64,000 nucleotides of DNA from Leptolyngbya sp. PCC 7375 (GTDB taxonomy: Bacteria > Cyanobacteriota > Cyanobacteriia > Phormidesmidales > Phormidesmidaceae). The position numbers and the translations under genes are program-made. Below the pieces are notes generated by a model that was not told the DNA's origin, searched no databases, and was given only the letters and a program-made list of their open reading frames with translations. Shown in pieces: positions 60,876 through 64,000 of this stretch (its first letter is position 1; every line of letters starts with the position of its first letter). Where the stretch lies: contig NZ_JH993797.1 in the NCBI RefSeq assembly GCF_000316115.1, forward strand, positions 3,954,486 through 4,018,485, given 5' to 3'.

Positions 60876-61214
60876 CCTATTTTGCCGAAGTAACTTATCA
60901 GTCTTAAAGTAATGTTTCGATTTTTGAGAAGCGTTGCTTATGCATTCCAGACTGGAATGTGGCAAAGGATAGAAGTGTGATGCCTCAATTGGGCAATGAC
61001 CCTAACACAAGCTCCTTTGCATACAGTTCAAAAGTATGAAATATAGAGTTTTTGGCAATATATGTCAGTGCGCACGATGTTCTTGGAGCAGAATCATCTA
61101 TAGTGCTTGCTCTTGATAACTTAACCTGTTGAAATATTAGTAATGTTCTTTTCTCCCACTGTATTTTTTTACAGGCCAACTCACTATTTTTTTAACAGGT
61201 CAATTTACTAAGTT
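60876..61214 (+). promoter_or_regulatory. 339-bp kaiB-kaiC intergenic region with leader repeat
   Basis: Much longer than a co-translated kaiBC junction, so kaiC probably has its own promoter. It contains an 8-bp palindrome CATTCCAG-A-CTGGAATG (about 60942-60958). Immediately before kaiC lies an imperfect direct repeat, TATTTTTTTACAGGCCAAC and TATTTTTTTAACAGGTCAA, at 61162-61184 and 61185-61208. No ORF is convincing. Confidence 0.5.
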
Positions 61215-62771
61215 ATGACTCAGTCTTCTCAAGGTGAAACCCCTTCGAATAATACCTTGGCGGGCGTAAGAAAAATTCGCACCATGATGGAAGGCTTTGA
61301 TGACATAAGTCATGGTGGTCTGCCTGCCGGGCGTTCAACCCTCGTTAGTGGAACGTCAGGTACTGGTAAAACCCTGATTGCCGTACAGTTTCTATATAAC
61401 GGCATCACAGATTTTGATGAACCCGGTGTATTTGTCACCTTCGAAGAGTCACCTGCCGACATCATTCAAAATGCTTGCAGCTTTGGCTGGGATCTACAGA
61501 AGCTCATTGATGATGGCAAGCTGTTCATTCTGGATGCGTCCCCCGATCCCGAAGGTCAAGAAATCGTAGGTAATTTCGACCTCTCAGCATTAATTGAGCG
61601 GATTCAATACGCTATTCGTAAGTACAAGGCACGACGGGTATCCATCGACTCGGTTACAGCCGTTTTTCAGCAATACGATGCAGCTGGTGTAGTCCGGCGT
61701 GAAATTTTTCGATTAGTTGCCCGTCTTAAACAAATGGGCGTGACGACTCTAATGTCAACAGAGCGCGTGGACGAGTATGGTCCCGTTGCCCGCTTTGGAG
61801 TAGAGGAATTTGTGTCAGATAACGTCGTTATTGTTCGCAATGTACTCGAAGGGGAGCGTCGCCGCCGTACCATCGAGATTCTAAAGCTGCGGGGCACGAC
61901 CCACATGAAAGGGGAATACCCTTTCACAATTACCCAAAACGGTATCAATATCTTTCCGTTGGGGGCGATGCGCCTCACTCAACGTTCATCGAATGTGCGG
62001 GTCTCCTCTGGAGTCAAAGCCCTGGATGAAATGTGTGGCGGCGGATTCTTTAAGGACTCCATTATCTTGGCCACCGGGGCAACAGGGACAGGTAAAACGT
62101 TGCTGGTCAGTAAGTTCATTGAAAATGGCTGTCAGGCAAAAGAGCGTGCCATCCTTTTTGCCTATGAAGAATCGCGCGCACAGCTATCTAGAAATGCTTA
62201 CTCCTGGGGCATTGACTTTGAGGAATTAGAGCGCGCGGGACTACTCAAAATCATCTGCGCATATCCCGAATCTGCTGGACTCGAAGACCACTTGCAGATT
62301 ATTAAATCTGAGATTGCACAGTTTAAGCCCTCACGTATTGCCATCGATTCTCTGTCAGCTTTGGATCGCGGAGTCAGCAATAATTCATTCCGTCAGTTTG
62401 TCATTGGTGTAACAGGTTATGCCAAACAGGAAGAAATCACTGGTTTCTTTACAAACACTACGGAGCAGTTTATGGGCTCCCATTCCATTACTGACTCCCA
62501 TATTTCCACCATCACAGACACCATCTTAATGCTGCAATATGTGGAAATCCGTGGTCAAATGTCTCGGGCATTGAATGTATTCAAGATGCGGGGATCTTGG
62601 CATGACAAGGCTATCCGTGAATACACCATCAGTGCCAATGGCCCGGAAATTAAGGACTCCTTCCGTAACCTAGAGCGCATTATCAGCGGTTCACCCACTC
62701 GGGTTTCTGTGGACGAGAAGAGTGAGTTATCACGCATTATGAAAGGTGTGCGGCCCAGCGATTCAGACTAG
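61215..62771 (+). CDS. kaiC: circadian clock ATPase/kinase KaiC
   Basis: A 518-residue double-RecA hexameric ATPase. CI P-loop 'GTSGTGKT' (46-53) and CII P-loop 'GATGTGKT' (288-295) are intact. The catalytic Glu pairs E77/E78 and E318/E319 are present. The phosphorylation sites S431 and T432, with T426, keep the same numbers as in Synechococcus elongatus. The C-terminal A-loop and tail are complete, ending '...RIMKGVRPSDSD'. It is a canonical KaiC1 able to run a full oscillator with the KaiA and KaiB beside it. Confidence 0.98.
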   Translation: MTQSSQGETPSNNTLAGVRKIRTMMEGFDDISHGGLPAGRSTLVSGTSGTGKTLIAVQFLYNGITDFDEPGVFVTFEESPADIIQNACSFGWDLQKLIDDGKLFILDASPDPEGQEIVGNFDLSALIERIQYAIRKYKARRVSIDSVTAVFQQYDAAGVVRREIFRLVARLKQMGVTTLMSTERVDEYGPVARFGVEEFVSDNVVIVRNVLEGERRRRTIEILKLRGTTHMKGEYPFTITQNGINIFPLGAMRLTQRSSNVRVSSGVKALDEMCGGGFFKDSIILATGATGTGKTLLVSKFIENGCQAKERAILFAYEESRAQLSRNAYSWGIDFEELERAGLLKIICAYPESAGLEDHLQIIKSEIAQFKPSRIAIDSLSALDRGVSNNSFRQFVIGVTGYAKQEEITGFFTNTTEQFMGSHSITDSHISTITDTILMLQYVEIRGQMSRALNVFKMRGSWHDKAIREYTISANGPEIKDSFRNLERIISGSPTRVSVDEKSELSRIMKGVRPSDSD

Positions 62772-62825
62772 AACCCAAAAATCAATGATTTTGAGTTCTG
62801 GTGATCTCGTTGCTGGTAATAGTCA

Positions 62826-63572
62826 TTAGGATTTAATTCCTGTTATCACCAGCTGCTCATCCAGAACTTCAATGGTTTCTAAAATGACCCCTTGTTGATC
62901 GAGCAATCCATTAAGGCGTTGCTCGATTTCGCTGGTTGAAAACCCCATCTGCTCAGCAACATCCGCCAGGGGCAGGGTAAACTGGCCTATTTTGAAGCTA
63001 AGGTCCTGATTCAGATTAATTTTGCCGTCTTGTATTTGAGGACGGGCAACAATCCCAATGTAAATATCGCGATTGGTTAGCATAGGCACAGCACTGGTCA
63101 ACTGATCCAGGCTGGTCTGTAGCTCGGTAGACAATGCTTCTCGCGGCAGTTCTGACAAATTCAGCACCGCACCCGTTTCAATGAATTCGCCCTGGAGAGT
63201 TGTCTGCAACGATTGGGCATTCGCTAAAAGTTGAGCCGCCACAGGTTGACTGAGAATAGCATCGTTGACTAGCTGCGTCAGCTGAGGCTCATCTAGAGTA
63301 AGGCTGATTTCACCATTTTTGTTAGATATGTGAGACAGTTGCTGGCTCATTGATGGCTGGTGGGCAGTTGCACCTGATGATTTACGGCGCATTACCGACT
63401 CAGAATACTGAGTCGCAGCTATATCGGTCTCTGGTGTGGATGGTGTAACTGGTGCTGCTGTTTGATGATTGTGAGGTGACACATTCGTCACGCTGTACCA
63501 TCCATAGGCAAAGCTGCCGCCGGCCACTGCCGATACCACCATTAGGCTGATCAATAGTGCTGCTTTTCTCAT
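62826..63572 (-). CDS. membrane-anchored or exported hypothetical protein
   Basis: A 248-residue protein with an N-terminal hydrophobic segment ('KAALLISLMVVSAVAGGSFAYG') acting as signal anchor. A disordered stretch (about 30-90) is followed by a conserved-looking alpha/beta domain with 'ISLTLDEPQLTQLVNDAI' and 'LDQQGVILETIEVLDEQLVITG'. I recall similar uncharacterised proteins in cyanobacteria. It converges with kaiC, 54 bases apart. No function is assigned. Confidence 0.65.
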   Translation of the reverse strand: MRKAALLISLMVVSAVAGGSFAYGWYSVTNVSPHNHQTAAPVTPSTPETDIAATQYSESVMRRKSSGATAHQPSMSQQLSHISNKNGEISLTLDEPQLTQLVNDAILSQPVAAQLLANAQSLQTTLQGEFIETGAVLNLSELPREALSTELQTSLDQLTSAVPMLTNRDIYIGIVARPQIQDGKINLNQDLSFKIGQFTLPLADVAEQMGFSTSEIEQRLNGLLDQQGVILETIEVLDEQLVITGIKS

Positions 63573-63815
63573 AACACGGCAAACTTATAACCTACACTCA
63601 AATCATCCACAGTTTAGCGCCTCTGTCAGCGGAGAAAACTGATCTTAAGTTGTACCAGGCTCATTTTCCTAAGGTCGTAAACCATTACCATAGGAAGCGA
63701 ATTGCTCGCCCCTTTGATTTTAATGTCGGCTCCTGTCTTTAGCTTCCCATTCAGTTCAGCATTCTCATGTTTACTCACGCCTTGGCGCTTATATCTAACC
63801 AGGCTTAAACGTCTC

Positions 63816-64000
63816 ATGCCTGGTTATTTGGCCTGCTGTTTACTTGCTGCCAGTTTATGGTTTAGCACTTCAACCATGGCGTGGGCAGACACAACAGACT
63901 CCAGCAAACTATTTGAGACTCACTGTGCGGGATGTCATCCCAATGGAGCTAATATCATTCGTCGAGGCAAAAACTTAAAGCAACGGGCTTTAAAGCGTCA
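63816..64000 (+). CDS. cytochrome c6-like protein, cut by the window end
   Basis: The first ~61 codons of a secreted c-type cytochrome. A Sec signal peptide (residues 1-24, ending 'TMAWA') is followed by 'KLFETHCAGCHPNGANIIRRGKNL', containing the haem-binding CxxCH. The pattern matches small lumenal class I cytochromes of the c6/c6-like group, not cytochrome cM. The haem's sixth ligand lies beyond the window. It may act as a soluble electron carrier. Confidence 0.8.
   Translation, partial: MPGYLACCLLAASLWFSTSTMAWADTTDSSKLFETHCAGCHPNGANIIRRGKNLKQRALKR

Noticed and set aside
60985..61179. A minus-strand 64-codon frame in the kaiB-kaiC gap
   Set aside because: No recognisable family, no ribosome-binding site and poor composition; treated as intergenic.

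Overview
The window is a piece of a cyanobacterial chromosome. It carries photosystem II genes (psbN, psbH, psbI, psbA), a phycobiliprotein-lyase-like gene, a complete kaiA-kaiB-kaiC clock cluster, a SigC-type sigma factor and a dnaE gene broken by the cyanobacterial DnaE split intein. The octamer GCGATCGC (HIP1), usually as TTGCGATCGCA, is scattered throughout (for example 2126, 33113, 57749), as in many cyanobacterial genomes. Phycobilisome, type IV pilus and Kai genes fit a free-living freshwater or marine species outside the Prochlorococcus group; I cannot name the genus from sequence alone.

Layout. 1-9.5 kb: a YbjN-like protein with a lipoate-ligase-like gene, an orphan CHASE2 membrane protein whose 3' end carries a 49-bp tandem duplication, an M50/CBS membrane protease, trpF, a large secreted beta-helix/DUF4114 protein and sigC. 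10-20.6 kb: an SNF2 helicase, then phoH, a KH-domain gene and rpsP on the minus strand, psbN opposite psbH, tatA, pth, a ParA-type ATPase coupled to a coiled-coil partner that looks like a carboxysome-positioning McdA/McdB pair, glutathione-dependent formaldehyde dehydrogenase and a PEP-CTERM-like secreted protein. 20.8-27.5 kb: a zinc metallopeptidase, a class 3 lipase and the split dnaE locus. 27.7-33.6 kb: a GH63-type glucosidase preceded by a VOC/glyoxalase remnant, aat, an EamA transporter and psbI. 33.7-38.9 kb: an OstA/LptD-like DUF3769 protein with an intact IS4-family insertion sequence placed exactly at its stop codon, and a CpcS/CpeS-type lyase. 39-47.4 kb: hemE, an epimerase, and the rimP-nusA-ylxR-infB transcription/translation cluster. 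47.7-57.5 kb: psbA, cofG, a PilT-type ATPase, rpsB-tsf, and a conserved hypothetical gene coupled to recG. 57.6-64 kb: a LapA-like protein, two adjacent perfect hairpins, an ABC ATPase, tRNA-Arg(CCG), kaiABC, an anchored hypothetical protein and the start of a cytochrome-c gene cut by the window edge.

The most striking locus is dnaE (22795-27531, minus strand). In the cyanobacteria where this intein is well known, the two DnaE halves with their split-intein pieces lie at distant sites. Here they are adjacent and co-directional, and a complete two-motif LAGLIDADG endonuclease gene with an N-terminal helix-turn-helix lies between IntN and IntC, overlapping both. The IntN-to-IntC interval is 1182 bp (394 codons), the size expected of one contiguous endonuclease-bearing intein, and IntN and IntC are in the same frame while the endonuclease is offset. 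This looks like an intein split in place that kept its homing enzyme, or a three-gene mobile cassette that splices in trans.
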